Shown here in pieces: positions 8,500 through 16,978 of a stretch of DNA of 64,000 bases. The notes beneath the pieces are model-generated. The model made no database searches and was not told the origin of the DNA. It worked only from the letters and a program-made list of their open reading frames with translations. The position numbers were made by a program, and so were the translations under genes. The number at the start of each line of letters is the position of its first letter. The first letter of the stretch is position 1. Where the stretch lies: contig NZ_JACIIV010000018.1 of NCBI RefSeq assembly GCF_014205635.1, forward strand, positions 22,868 through 86,867, read 5' to 3'. Source of the stretch: Polymorphobacter multimanifer (GTDB taxonomy: Bacteria > Pseudomonadota > Alphaproteobacteria > Sphingomonadales > Sphingomonadaceae).

Positions 8500-9116
8500 T
8501 GGCGCTGATTCCGCTCCCCACCGTTGGCACCCGGGATATCACCTGGGAGATCAGCGACCCTTCGATCAGCTCGCGGTCGATCATCACCCAGAGAACGAAG
8601 ATCCTGATGCAGCCGGGCACCCGCTTTTCCGCGAAGGTCGATCTTTCGGTGCAGAACGCCGTGGAGGCGCGGGCATGGAAGCGCTTCTTCACCGCGCTCA
8701 AGGGCCGGGTGAACACCTTCGAGCTGCCGGCGGTAAAGCCGGGCGAGCAGGCGACGGTGACGCCGGCGACGGTTGCTATCATCGGCGGTCCGTACATGGG
8801 CGCCAGCATAGTGACGGCCGGCTGGGCGCGGCCCTCCCCGGCTGTGGTGATGCAGGCAGGCATGACGATCAGCCACGCCGGCCGGCTGCATGTGGTGCAG
8901 GCCGATGTGCTGGCCGGCGCGGCGGAGTTCGGGGCCGACCCCAATCTGGCACGCATCTTCGTTGGCCCCGAGGTGGACGTGAACACCATCGCCACCGCCG
9001 CCGTGCGGGTTGCATCGCCCGTTGGCACGATGCGGATTACCGGCGCCACGCTCGGCTGGGCCGATCTGCTCGAGAATTACCAGCCGCTGAGCTTCACTTG
9101 CGAGGAGGCGTTTTAG
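8499..9116 (+). CDS. Distal tail / tail-tip protein (GTA gp12 position)
   Basis: This 205-residue beta-rich protein (DITWEISDPSISSRSIITQ, NAVEARAWKRFFTALKGRV, ends LLENYQPLSFTCEEAF) lies immediately after the tape measure gene. The N-terminal part with strands and a short helix, then an inserted domain and a final strand, resembles distal tail proteins, but the family was not clearly recognised. Position is the main evidence: in gene transfer agents and related prophages this slot encodes the ring that connects tube to hub. Its TAG overlaps the GTG of the next gene by one base. Confidence 0.6.
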   Translation: MALIPLPTVGTRDITWEISDPSISSRSIITQRTKILMQPGTRFSAKVDLSVQNAVEARAWKRFFTALKGRVNTFELPAVKPGEQATVTPATVAIIGGPYMGASIVTAGWARPSPAVVMQAGMTISHAGRLHVVQADVLAGAAEFGADPNLARIFVGPEVDVNTIATAAVRVASPVGTMRITGATLGWADLLENYQPLSFTCEEAF

Positions 9117-9769
9117 TGGATGATTTCAACAGCGCGGGCATTGCAGCACTTGAGGCGCAGATTCTCAACGTCCGCTGGATTGTGTTCCTCGATATCGCGA
9201 GTCTGCCGCTGCGGGTGACGAATGCCGATCGGCCGCTGCAATTCGATGTGCTGGTGGATGATCCGCTGCTGGCGGGCTTCACCTTCGGCAAGATCGACAA
9301 TGTGCTCGATGTGAGCGAGGTGTTCCACCAGCCGGGCGGCGGGGCGGGGATGACCTTCATCCTTTCCGGCCTGACCGGCATCGACACCGCCGAATTGAAC
9401 GCGATCGGCGACAAGAGCCGGTGGCAGGGGCGGCCCGCCGCGGTGTGGGCCGCGGTGCTCGATCCGGCCAGCCAGGCGGTGATCAGCGTCAAGCGCATCC
9501 ACACCGGGCCGATGGGCGTGCCGAAGATCGGCTTCGATGGCAGCTCGCAGACGATCGTGCTCGATATCGAGAGCGAGAGCGCCATCTTCGCCGAGGCGGG
9601 GAACAGCAGCTACCTCGACCAGGCGCGGGTGGACCCGAGCGACGACATTGCCAGCGCGATGCTGGCGGCAGCCTCCGGCCTGACGCGCGGGCGCGGCATC
9701 GGCGGCACCGCTCCCAGCGAATTCGAGCGGCAGGTGGTGCCGTACTTCGAGCAGAGGTTCATCCCATGA
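9116..9769 (+). CDS. Tail hub-like protein (GTA gp13 position)
   Basis: This is a 217-residue protein with a GTG start at 9116 overlapping the previous stop (TAGTG). Segments such as IVFLDIASLPLRVTNADRPL and GLTGIDTAELNAIGDKSRWQ, with a repeated pattern of short strands, agree with the DUF2163/hub-type tail proteins found in this position. Unlike GTA gp13 it has no cysteine cluster, so the metal-binding C-terminal domain seems absent and assignment is by order and general pattern. It overlaps the following peptidase-like gene by 4 nt. Confidence 0.6.
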   Translation: MDDFNSAGIAALEAQILNVRWIVFLDIASLPLRVTNADRPLQFDVLVDDPLLAGFTFGKIDNVLDVSEVFHQPGGGAGMTFILSGLTGIDTAELNAIGDKSRWQGRPAAVWAAVLDPASQAVISVKRIHTGPMGVPKIGFDGSSQTIVLDIESESAIFAEAGNSSYLDQARVDPSDDIASAMLAAASGLTRGRGIGGTAPSEFERQVVPYFEQRFIP

Positions 9770-10257
9770 TTTCGGGGCCAATGATGCCGGTGCGCTTTCC
9801 CAACTGGCAGGAGCGGCTCGGCGACTTCATCGAGCGCCATGCCGAAACGCCGTTCCGCTGGGGCGAGCATGATTGCGGGCTGATGGCCGGGGCCGCCGTG
9901 GCGGCGATGACGGGCCGAGACTACACCACGCCGCTACGAGGCCGATACAGCACCGCCCGGGGCGCTGCGCGCGCGTTGCGGCGCTTCGGGGCGGGGAGCA
10001 TCGCCGCGACCTTCACGGCAGCACTTGGCGAGCCGGTGCCGGTGATGCTCGGGCACCGCGGGGACATTTGCGGCTTCGAAGGGGCGGTGGGAATTTTGCT
10101 GCCCGAGCATGGGCTGTTCGTGGGGCGCGCCGCCGATGATGCGCCGGTGATGGAGACTCGCTGGGGAGCGCGGATCATGGGGCATGGCTGGGTGCGGGTG
10201 CCCCGCCAGCTGCTAGACCCGGTATGCTGGCATGTGCCTTTCGAGGGCGAAGGCTGA
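9766..10257 (+). CDS. DUF6950 / NlpC-P60-like phage cell-wall peptidase
   Basis: This 163-residue protein has FRWGEHDCGLMAGAAVAAMT near residue 30. The Cys at the start of a helix is the expected nucleophile of NlpC/P60-like folds, and HRGDICGFEGAVGILLPEHG may supply other core residues. Such proteins accompany tail-tip genes and are thought to open peptidoglycan during DNA entry. It fits the gp14 slot of gene-transfer-agent-like tails. The ATG at 9766 overlaps the upstream stop. Confidence 0.75.
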   Translation: MISGPMMPVRFPNWQERLGDFIERHAETPFRWGEHDCGLMAGAAVAAMTGRDYTTPLRGRYSTARGAARALRRFGAGSIAATFTAALGEPVPVMLGHRGDICGFEGAVGILLPEHGLFVGRAADDAPVMETRWGARIMGHGWVRVPRQLLDPVCWHVPFEGEG

Positions 10258-13200
10258 TGGGCAAGATTCTCAAGCCCATCGCGATCGGCGCGCTGATTAT
10301 CGGCGCGGTCGTGCTGACCGGCGGGGCGGCGGTGATCCCCGGCCTGGTCGCCACCAGCACAACCGCCGTGGTAGCGGGCACGACGCTCACGGTGGCGGTG
10401 GGCGCCACGGCGGCGACGGTCGCGGTGGCGGGCGGCATTGCCGGTGTGCTGGCCACGGCGGCACTCTCGATCGCGGCGGGCTCGATCCTTTCCGGGGTGG
10501 GGGCGATCTTTGCCAAGACGCCGCCGATCAGCGGGGCAACGCTCGGGCGGCTGAGCCCCAGCCTCAACGCGAATGTGCAGCGGGGCACGGTGTTTGGCAC
10601 CACTGCGATGCACACTGATGTGCTCTACCTATGGTTCTCCGGCACCGATGAGGAATATGTCGATGCCATCGTGTGCCATGCCTCCCACCGCTGCCACGCG
10701 GTGCGCGAGATGTATTTCGACGGGAAGCTGGCCTGGACGGCGGCCGGCGGGGTGCAGGGTGAATTCGCGGGCTATCTGACCGTTGCGGTGAGGTTGGAAG
10801 GCACCGCCGCCAACGGGGTGACCTTCGGCGGGTGGAGTGCGGCGAGCCAGAAGGCCATCGGTCTTTGCTACAGCCACATCCGGGTGAAGCGCAGCGGCAA
10901 CACGAAAACCACCACCTCGCCGCTGCCGGGCGGGCTGCCGGGGCAGATGGTGGTGATCGGCGACGGGATGCCGGTTTATGATCCGCGCCGCGACAGCACC
11001 GCCGGCGGCAGCGGCAGCCACCGCCTGAACGACAACACCACCTGGCAATTTGTGGATGGCGGCACGGTGCTGGGAAGCAACACGGCCCTGCAGGCGCTGA
11101 GCAACTGCCGGGGCTGGTGGAAGAACGGCCAGCGACTGGTGGGCGGCTCGGCCAGCCCGGCGCGGCTCAATGTGGCGAGCTTTGCTGCGGCGGCCAACCT
11201 TTGCGATGAGGTGATTTCGCTTTCGGGCGGTGGCAGCCAGAAGCGCTACGAGAGCGGCGCGGTCTTCCGCGATGACCAGCCGGTGTCCGGCCAGCTCGAT
11301 GTGCTGATGACGGCGTGCCAGGGCGAGATCGATGACAGCACCGGGCGGATTGCGATGCGCATCCGCCACAATGACCTGGCCGATGTGGCGCTGGCGCTGG
11401 GGCCCGACGACATCACCGGGTCCGGCAGCTATGTGCCCGCGCTGAAGCTGAGCGAGACCTTCAACATCGTGCGCGGCCGGTTTGTGGATGGCTCCGCCAC
11501 CGGGCTTTACCAGCTCAATGATTATGCGCCGATCGTGCTCACCAGCCCCGATGGGGTGGAGCGGGTGCGGCCGGCGGACTTCGGCGCGGTGCAGGACGGG
11601 CGGCGGGCCACGCGGCTGGCGCGCGGCATTGCGCAGAGTGCGCAGTTTCCCGGGATCTTCACCGGCATCTTCGGACCAAGGGCGCTGCTGCTACGGCGCG
11701 GCAAGATCGTGACGCTGACGCTGCCGCAGCTGAACTTCGTGGCCAAGAAATTCCGGGTGCTGAGCCAGAGACTGGAAATGACCAGCGGTGATGTGGAGAT
11801 GCAGCTGGGCGAGGAAGACCCGGTGATCTACGCCGGCGACGGCGGCGAGGAAGGCCCGGTGGTGGTGCCCGCTCCGGTGCTGTTCGACGGGACGCAGTAT
11901 CCGATCGTGCCGCTCGGCGTGGAGCAGGGCGCCACCCGCAACAACCCGCGCGGCACTTACAACGCCGGGGCAACCTATGTCTTCGGCGATTCGGTGATCT
12001 TCGCCGGCTCCACCTATCAGCTGATCGTGTCGAACAGCATCGGCAACGCGCCGCCGGACGTGGCGCGCTGGGCGCTCGTGGCGGCGGCAGGTTCCGGCGT
12101 GCCCGGTGCAGATGGCCTTCCCGGCATCACCATCGAGGTGACGAACGAAAACCATTCGGTGGCCACCGAGGCGGATGGTTCGGCGGGCAGCTACACCGCT
12201 GCCGGCGGGCTGATGCGGCTGACGCGCGGCACCACCGTGCTGACGCCGGTGTTCAGCATCGCCGCCGCCACGCCTGCCACCAGCTGGATTACCATCGATG
12301 CGAGCACTGGCGTTTACACGGTGACCGATCCCGGCGTGACGCAGGCCACCGCGACGCTGCGCGCGGCCTGGGCGGGGCTGAATTATGACCGTACCTACAC
12401 GCTGAGCAAAACCTTGCGCGGGGTGGAGGGGCCGAACCTGCAGCTCAGCGCGAGCTCGCAGGGGTTCATCTTCCTCGACAATGTGGCGACGCCGGGAAGC
12501 CAGACGATTACGCTTACCGCTGCGCTCACCAACCTTTCGGGCACCGCCACCTTCAGCGCCTCGCCATCGGTGACGGTGGCGGGCAGCGGCAACAGCCGCA
12601 CGCTGGCGATCGGCGATTTCGGGGCGAACCGGCAGGTGACGGTGGAAGCCACGCTTTCCGGCATTACCGACCGCATCACTATCGTGCGGCTCGACCGCAG
12701 CACGGCGGACGCGGGCGCGAACCTGGTGGCGGCGGCGAACAGCAACCGGGTGCCGTTCAGCCGCATGGAGCGCAAGACCGAGGGCTGGGGGGTGCTGTTC
12801 AACCCGTTCTCGCTGGCCTTCACCGAAGGCGATGGCGATTTCGAAAACCGGCGTTTCTATGCGGCCTTTGTGACCGCGACTGCAAGCGCACAGTTGATCA
12901 GCATCGGCAGCACTACGGCAGGCGAAATGCGCGTGAGCGCCCTTGAGCGCCTCTCCGTATCGGGGCGCGTCGATGCCTTCGGCTTCGTGAGCAGCTGGTT
13001 GTTCCGCGCTGTCATCCGGCTCGCCGATGGCAGCTTCGCTTTCGAGACAATTGCGTTCGGCAGCGGTGCTATCGGAGCGGCGACCCTGACTACCGGCTTC
13101 ATCGTGATGCCAGCCACTGCCGTCGCGATGAGGCTGGAGCTTCTCGCGATCACCAGCGGCGCAGGTGCCATGACGCTGGCGATCTCCGAGCCGATGGTAA

Positions 13201-14456
13201 CGAGTGCGGTCACCGGGCAGGCGTTGCACCCGCCGTTCACGGCCGGTCCGAATGCGCAGTCCGGCGCCACGGTTGGTGCGCCTGCCGGCACGATGGTGGG
13301 CGGGCAGGAGGCGGCGGCGTTGGTGGCGGATGCTGCCACGGCGAAGGCCGATGCGACAACGGCGCTGGTGGCGCTGGGCGACATCGCCAGCGATGGCATG
13401 TTCTCGGTGCCCGAGAAGCTTCAGGTTCGCACGCTGCGCGATGCGATCGAGATCGAATATCCGGTGCTGCTGGCACGCGCCGCGACCTTCGGTGTGAGCA
13501 GCTCGGCCTACACCTCGGCGTACAACGCGCTCATCAGCTACCTCGCCTCGGTGGCGATCGACACCAACGTCAAAACCAGCATTTCGCGCTCGGCCTTCGC
13601 CGCCGCCTTCGCTGCCTATTTCGATGCGCGTGATGACATGGCGGATGCGAATGTCGCCGTGGCCTCGCAGCGCGCGACATGGGCGACCGTGAGCGGCACC
13701 GGGCGGCCGGCGGACAATGCCGATGTGACCGCGGCGAATGCGCCGGTGGCGGTGCCGGCGGCGACACAGGTTATCCGCACTGATTCGGCGTTCACCGCTC
13801 TCGCGGGGCAGCTGCCCCGCGAGGCGCAGTTCCGGCTGCGGGTGGGGGGCGTTGACGTCACCACCTCGGCCGCCTGGTCGAGCGTTTCCTACAGCAATAC
13901 TGCCACAATCGGCGGATCGACCGGGTTGCTCACCATCACCGCGATTTCGGGCGATGGGCGGGTGGACGTGCAGGCGGTCTATGCCGGTGTCACCTATCCC
14001 GCGACGATGGGCGTGATCCGCCAGCGCGAGGCACCGCCCACGAGCGGCGGCGGTGGCTCGGGGAGTGCGGGCTCGGCTTCGGGGACGATCAGCTTCCTCA
14101 CCTCGAGCACCAGCTACGGCAGCCCGGCGCTCGACTTGACGGTGACGGCGGGCAGCGGCGGCAGCGTGGCGCTGGCAGCGGCGGCTTCCTACACCAGCGG
14201 CACGCCGGGCGTGGTGCTGGGCGCGGCGGGCAAATGGCAGTGGCGGATCGTCGGCGGCACCTTTGCCGATGTGACCGGCGGCGAGGGCTTCCATTCGGTG
14301 AGCGCCGATGATGTTGAGTTCGGCATCATCGAGGTCAACCGCACGCAATCGGGGCTGACGGCGGGGGGAAACTACCAGTTCCAGTTTCTTCTGCGCTCCG
14401 GCTTTGGCGGCGTGACAGCGAGCTTCGGCGGCGGCGGATCGGCGGTGGCCTCATGA
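10257..14456 (+). CDS. Phage tail tip / host specificity protein (gpJ/GTA gp15-like)
   Basis: This 1399-residue protein, the second largest in the prophage, starts at the ATG overlapping the previous TGA. An N-terminal hydrophobic Ala/Val/Gly region (about residues 5-90) is typical of these proteins and may be membrane-active. Then come the hub-like part (TAMHTDVLYLWFSGTDEEYV, HIRVKRSGNTKTTTSPL) and strands through about residue 560. A long series of Ig-like and fibre-like domains rich in Thr/Ala follows, including two similar modules (about 620-740 and 1180-1260) with TDPGVTQATATLRAAW- and SGDGRVDVQAVYAGVTYP-type endings. The C-terminus has a Gly/Ser linker (SGGGGSGSAGSASG) and a final beta domain, probably receptor-binding. 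The protein should determine host range. Confidence 0.82.
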   Translation: MGKILKPIAIGALIIGAVVLTGGAAVIPGLVATSTTAVVAGTTLTVAVGATAATVAVAGGIAGVLATAALSIAAGSILSGVGAIFAKTPPISGATLGRLSPSLNANVQRGTVFGTTAMHTDVLYLWFSGTDEEYVDAIVCHASHRCHAVREMYFDGKLAWTAAGGVQGEFAGYLTVAVRLEGTAANGVTFGGWSAASQKAIGLCYSHIRVKRSGNTKTTTSPLPGGLPGQMVVIGDGMPVYDPRRDSTAGGSGSHRLNDNTTWQFVDGGTVLGSNTALQALSNCRGWWKNGQRLVGGSASPARLNVASFAAAANLCDEVISLSGGGSQKRYESGAVFRDDQPVSGQLDVLMTACQGEIDDSTGRIAMRIRHNDLADVALALGPDDITGSGSYVPALKLSETFNIVRGRFVDGSATGLYQLNDYAPIVLTSPDGVERVRPADFGAVQDGRRATRLARGIAQSAQFPGIFTGIFGPRALLLRRGKIVTLTLPQLNFVAKKFRVLSQRLEMTSGDVEMQLGEEDPVIYAGDGGEEGPVVVPAPVLFDGTQYPIVPLGVEQGATRNNPRGTYNAGATYVFGDSVIFAGSTYQLIVSNSIGNAPPDVARWALVAAAGSGVPGADGLPGITIEVTNENHSVATEADGSAGSYTAAGGLMRLTRGTTVLTPVFSIAAATPATSWITIDASTGVYTVTDPGVTQATATLRAAWAGLNYDRTYTLSKTLRGVEGPNLQLSASSQGFIFLDNVATPGSQTITLTAALTNLSGTATFSASPSVTVAGSGNSRTLAIGDFGANRQVTVEATLSGITDRITIVRLDRSTADAGANLVAAANSNRVPFSRMERKTEGWGVLFNPFSLAFTEGDGDFENRRFYAAFVTATASAQLISIGSTTAGEMRVSALERLSVSGRVDAFGFVSSWLFRAVIRLADGSFAFETIAFGSGAIGAATLTTGFIVMPATAVAMRLELLAITSGAGAMTLAISEPMVTSAVTGQALHPPFTAGPNAQSGATVGAPAGTMVGGQEAAALVADAATAKADATTALVALGDIASDGMFSVPEKLQVRTLRDAIEIEYPVLLARAATFGVSSSAYTSAYNALISYLASVAIDTNVKTSISRSAFAAAFAAYFDARDDMADANVAVASQRATWATVSGTGRPADNADVTAANAPVAVPAATQVIRTDSAFTALAGQLPREAQFRLRVGGVDVTTSAAWSSVSYSNTATIGGSTGLLTITAISGDGRVDVQAVYAGVTYPATMGVIRQREAPPTSGGGGSGSAGSASGTISFLTSSTSYGSPALDLTVTAGSGGSVALAAAASYTSGTPGVVLGAAGKWQWRIVGGTFADVTGGEGFHSVSADDVEFGIIEVNRTQSGLTAGGNYQFQFLLRSGFGGVTASFGGGGSAVAS

Positions 14457-14977
14457 TTGCGATCGTGCACGACGAAACCGGCGAGTTGCGCTTTGTGGAG
14501 ACGATGGGCGGCATGGGGCCGGAGTGGCTCGTGGTGGCGGAGGAGGCGCCCGAGGGCCTTGCTGACACGCCCTGGCTTGTGGTGGAGGGCGCGCTGGTGC
14601 CCGATCTGGCGGCGGTGCGGGCGGTGCAGCGGGCGCTGATCAACGGTGCCCGCGACGCAGCGCGCGATGGCGGCGTGGACACGCCGAGCGGGCGCTTCGA
14701 CAGCGATGCCGAAAGCCGGGGGATGCTCAACGGTGCTGTGACCACTGCGATGCTGGCGACGCAGCAGGGGGGCGCCTTTTCGGTTGACTGGACGCGCGCC
14801 GATGACAGCGAGGTGAAACTAGATGCGCAGGCGGTGGCGGTTGCCGGTGTGGCGGTCGCGGCCTGGGTGAGTGCCGTGCACGAGCGATCGCGGGTGCTGA
14901 AGGCGCGCATCGATGCAGCCGAGACGGTGGAAGAGATTCGAGCGGTGATCTGGTCGCTCGTGGATGAGGAGGACTGA
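14453..14977 (+). CDS. DUF4376 domain protein
   Basis: This 174-residue protein starts with a 4-nt overlap. Its second half (GVDTPSGRFDSDAESRGMLN, then FSVDWTRADDSEVKLDAQA and RSRVLKARIDAAETVEEIRA) is the DUF4376 pattern, a domain commonly encoded after phage tail fibre or tip genes. The function is not known; a fibre accessory or assembly role is inferred from location. Confidence 0.8.
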   Translation: MIAIVHDETGELRFVETMGGMGPEWLVVAEEAPEGLADTPWLVVEGALVPDLAAVRAVQRALINGARDAARDGGVDTPSGRFDSDAESRGMLNGAVTTAMLATQQGGAFSVDWTRADDSEVKLDAQAVAVAGVAVAAWVSAVHERSRVLKARIDAAETVEEIRAVIWSLVDEED

Positions 14978-14979
14978 CT

Positions 14980-15126
14980 GTGGAGATTGATATGATCGTG
15001 ATCTTTCTGATCGTGCTTGTGGTCGCTGGGCTGCTTGTGTGGCGCTCGTGGCGGCACCGGCCGCCGGCTCCGGGTGCGGACCTGGCCGAGCGCGATGGTG
15101 ACCAGCCGCCGCGTGCCGAGCCGTGA
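14980..15126 (+). CDS. Small single-span membrane protein (lysis region)
   Basis: This 48-residue frame starts with GTG 2 nt after the DUF4376 stop and ends overlapping the endolysin start. MIVIFLIVLVVAGLLVW is a strong membrane segment, followed by a charged Arg/Pro-rich tail (WRSWRHRPP). Position directly before endolysin suggests a holin, pinholin or antiholin role, but no family was recognised. An internal ATG at 14992 is an alternative start. Confidence 0.55.
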   Translation: MEIDMIVIFLIVLVVAGLLVWRSWRHRPPAPGADLAERDGDQPPRAEP

Positions 15127-15833
15127 TGCGGCCGGCGGCTGTCGAATGGCCAGTGGTGCAGCGGCGGCTCGGTGTGGCGGCGGATGGACTGCCGGGGCCG
15201 GTGACCTTTGCCGCCCTGTTTCGCGCGATGGGAGCGGACCGGCTGGCGGTGCCGCTGGGGGCGGCGGCGTTCGCTGCGCTGCAGCCGGCCGGGATCCTCT
15301 CCACGCAAACGCGGCTGGGGCACTGGCTGGGGCAGAATGCGCATGAGAGCCTTGGCTTCACGCGGCTGGTCGAGAGCCTGAACTATACTTCGGCGGCGCG
15401 GATCCGGGAGGTGTGGCCCAGCCGGTTCCCCACCGTTGCTGACGCCATGCCGTTCGTGCGGCAGCCCGAGCTGCTCGCCGAACACGTTTATGGCGGGCGG
15501 ATGGGCAACAGCTGGCGGGGCGCTGGCTGGCGGTTTCGCGGGCGCGGGCTGAAGATGATCACCGGGGCGAACAACTACGCCTGGCTGCAGCAGATCACCG
15601 GCGTGCCGCTGATGCAGCAGCCGGACCTTGCGGCCGAGCCGGCCACGGCGCTGCGGCTCTCGGCTGCCTATTGGGCGCATGTGGGGTGCCATGGCTGGGC
15701 CGATGCCGATGATGTGCGGCGGCTGTCGAACCTCATCAACCGGGGCGATGCGCGGGCCCCGCAATCCCCGATCGGGCTGGCGGACAGGGTGGCGCGCACG
15801 CGGCGCGCGGCGGCGCTGATCGGCGGGCAGTGA
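15126..15833 (+). CDS. Endolysin: GH19 chitinase-like muramidase with N-terminal cell-wall binding-like region
   Basis: This is a 235-residue protein. The core contains GHWLGQNAHESLGFTRLVES, with the His-Glu of GH19-type lysozymes. It is followed by LNYTSAARIREVWPSRFPTV, a GGRMGNS turn, and GWRFRGRGLKMITGANNY, the usual phage GH19 endolysin blocks. The first about 60 residues (WPVVQRRLGVAADGLPGPVT) resemble a peptidoglycan-binding helix bundle. No signal peptide is present, so release should depend on a holin. The ATG at 15126 overlaps the previous stop; GTG 15123 is also possible. Confidence 0.85.
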   Translation: MRPAAVEWPVVQRRLGVAADGLPGPVTFAALFRAMGADRLAVPLGAAAFAALQPAGILSTQTRLGHWLGQNAHESLGFTRLVESLNYTSAARIREVWPSRFPTVADAMPFVRQPELLAEHVYGGRMGNSWRGAGWRFRGRGLKMITGANNYAWLQQITGVPLMQQPDLAAEPATALRLSAAYWAHVGCHGWADADDVRRLSNLINRGDARAPQSPIGLADRVARTRRAAALIGGQ

Positions 15834-16282
15834 GGGGGCTGGGCCGGCTGCTGCGCGGCCTGACCACGGCCAAGGATGGCACGACGCCCTCGGTCATCCG
15901 CATCTGGGGGCTGGCCTTTGCGCTGATCGATCTGGCGATGAGCATGAGTTTCCTCGCGCTGGTGTGGATGGCGGCGGGCGGGCGCGTGGCGATGGGCTTT
16001 GACGTGATGAGTGCTGCGCAGGGCTTCGGGCTGCTGATGGCGGCGCACTGGGCCGGGCTGGCCGGCTTTGCGGCGGCGCTGCGGTGGCAGGCGAGCGTGA
16101 CGGCGGGCAACGACTTTGGAGGTATATATGGGCGTTCTGATGGTTCTGAGGCGGGTGCCGGCTTGGGCGTGGAAGTTAGCGGGGGCAGTGCTGACGCTGC
16201 TGCTGGTGGAGTGGCTGCTGGCCGCCCGGGTGGAGCGGCGGGTGGACCAGGCGCGGAAGGATGGGGCGGCGGCGCAGGCTGA
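15830..16282 (+). CDS. Holin-like membrane protein
   Basis: This 150-residue frame starts with GTG overlapping the endolysin stop. Two membrane segments are visible (IWGLAFALIDLAMSMSFLAL and QGFGLLMAAHWAGLAGFAAA), after a basic N-terminus. This is the arrangement of small two-span holins, and its place between endolysin and spanin supports that role. The last about 50 residues are Gly/Ala-rich and overlap the spanin gene in another frame. Such a tail is unusual and may contribute little. Confidence 0.6.
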   Translation: MRGLGRLLRGLTTAKDGTTPSVIRIWGLAFALIDLAMSMSFLALVWMAAGGRVAMGFDVMSAAQGFGLLMAAHWAGLAGFAAALRWQASVTAGNDFGGIYGRSDGSEAGAGLGVEVSGGSADAAAGGVAAGRPGGAAGGPGAEGWGGGAG

Positions 16283-16670
16283 GATGGACCGCGCCGCGTT
16301 CAGGGATGCGCAGCTGCAGGCCGAGGCCAACCAGGCGGCGCGCGTGGCGAACGTAAAGGCGGCTGATGCTGCTGTGGCGAGGAGGACGGAAGATGCGCTT
16401 CGGGAAAAGCTTGACGATGTGCGCCGGGATGCTGGTGCTCTGCGGGTGCGGTGGCAAGCGGCCCGTGCCGATCCGGGTGGCGCCGGCGGTGGTGGTGTGC
16501 CCGGCGCTGCCGGTGCCGCCGCCCGCGCTGCTGATGCCGCCTGCGCGGCCGGCGGGGGGCTACCTTTCGACGTTGCCCTTCCTGCCCTCGAAGACGCGGA
16601 AGCCGACGCCGCACGACTGAGGGCGTGGGCTGAGTGGTGGGCTGGGGTGGAGGCCGTGGAGCGGGATTGA
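16128..16670 (+). CDS. Rz-like inner-membrane spanin
   Basis: This 180-residue protein starts at the ATG preceded by TTTGGAGG at 5-nt spacing. A single N-terminal membrane anchor (VLTLLLVEWLLAARV) is followed by a long Ala/Glu/Arg-rich coiled coil (RVDQARKDGAAAQAEMDRAA, NVKAADAAVARRTEDALREK). The layout is an i-spanin that fuses inner and outer membranes in the last lysis step. The 3' half also encodes, in the +1 phase, the lipoprotein partner. The final Pro/Ala-rich part is shaped by that overlap. Confidence 0.75.
   Translation: MGVLMVLRRVPAWAWKLAGAVLTLLLVEWLLAARVERRVDQARKDGAAAQAEMDRAAFRDAQLQAEANQAARVANVKAADAAVARRTEDALREKLDDVRRDAGALRVRWQAARADPGGAGGGGVPGAAGAAARAADAACAAGGGLPFDVALPALEDAEADAARLRAWAEWWAGVEAVERD
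16393..16620 (+). CDS. Rz1-like outer-membrane lipoprotein spanin nested in the Rz frame
   Basis: The frame encodes 75 residues if the ATG at 16393 is used, with GGAGGACGG just upstream. The N-terminus MRFGKSLTMCAGMLVLCGCG is a lipoprotein signal with a lipobox ending at Cys (LCGC). After it comes a Pro-rich region (CPALPVPPPALLMPPARPAG), the hallmark of Rz1 proteins. It lies wholly inside the i-spanin gene in another frame, the classical nested arrangement of lambda-type spanin pairs. An in-frame ATG at 16366 would add nine residues. Confidence 0.75.
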   Translation: MRFGKSLTMCAGMLVLCGCGGKRPVPIRVAPAVVVCPALPVPPPALLMPPARPAGGYLSTLPFLPSKTRKPTPHD

Positions 16671-16706
16671 TTAAAGGCACGGCTGCAGCAGTGTTTGGCG
16701 CAAAGG

Positions 16707-16735
16707 GGCGGCGAGGCTTGGCCTCGCCGCCTTTT
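16707..16735 (+). terminator. Rho-independent terminator at the prophage right end
   Basis: An 11-bp perfect stem (GGCGGCGAGGC / GCCTCGCCGCC, 16707-16717 with 16721-16731) with a 3-nt loop is followed by TTTT. It lies 36 nt after the spanin gene and should end the late prophage transcript. Confidence 0.85.
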
Positions 16736-16865
16736 GCTGTGTCTGGCGGCCTTCGAGACGGGGGGGAGGGTAAAACTGTGGTGATCGAAGGCCTCAAGAC
16801 CACCCGCGAAAGTTCCTTTGCACTCACAGCGAATTTGGGAGGGGGGGTAACGATCGAGGTGAGCT

Positions 16866-16886
16866 TGGGACCGAACTGGGACCGAA
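16866..16886 (+). repeat. Two tandem TGGGACCGAA copies near attR
   Basis: Identical 10-mers at 16866-16875 and 16877-16886, 11 nt apart (one helical turn), lie about 90 nt before the tRNA-derived site. Direct repeats in this position are often arm-type integrase sites; this role is an inference. Confidence 0.45.
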
Positions 16887-16925
16887 GCCCCCCTGCACTT
16901 CCCGGTTTGTTCTGGCGTAATCGCT

Positions 16926-16945
16926 GCAGCTACCTTGGTAGCTGC
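16926..16945. repeat. 9-bp inverted repeat in the att region
   Basis: GCAGCTACC (16926-16934) and GGTAGCTGC (16937-16945) form a perfect inverted repeat with a 2-nt centre. There is no T-run, so it is not a standard terminator. It may bind integrase or an excisionase, or be incidental. Confidence 0.45.
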
Positions 16946-16978
16946 CCTTCGAAGCGGCCCATTTTCACGGGAGCGGTG

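Noticed and set aside
11691..14348. 885-residue minus-strand frame opposite the tail-tip gene
   Set aside because: It is compositionally a shadow of the real coding strand, and the overlapping phage gene has domain and order support.
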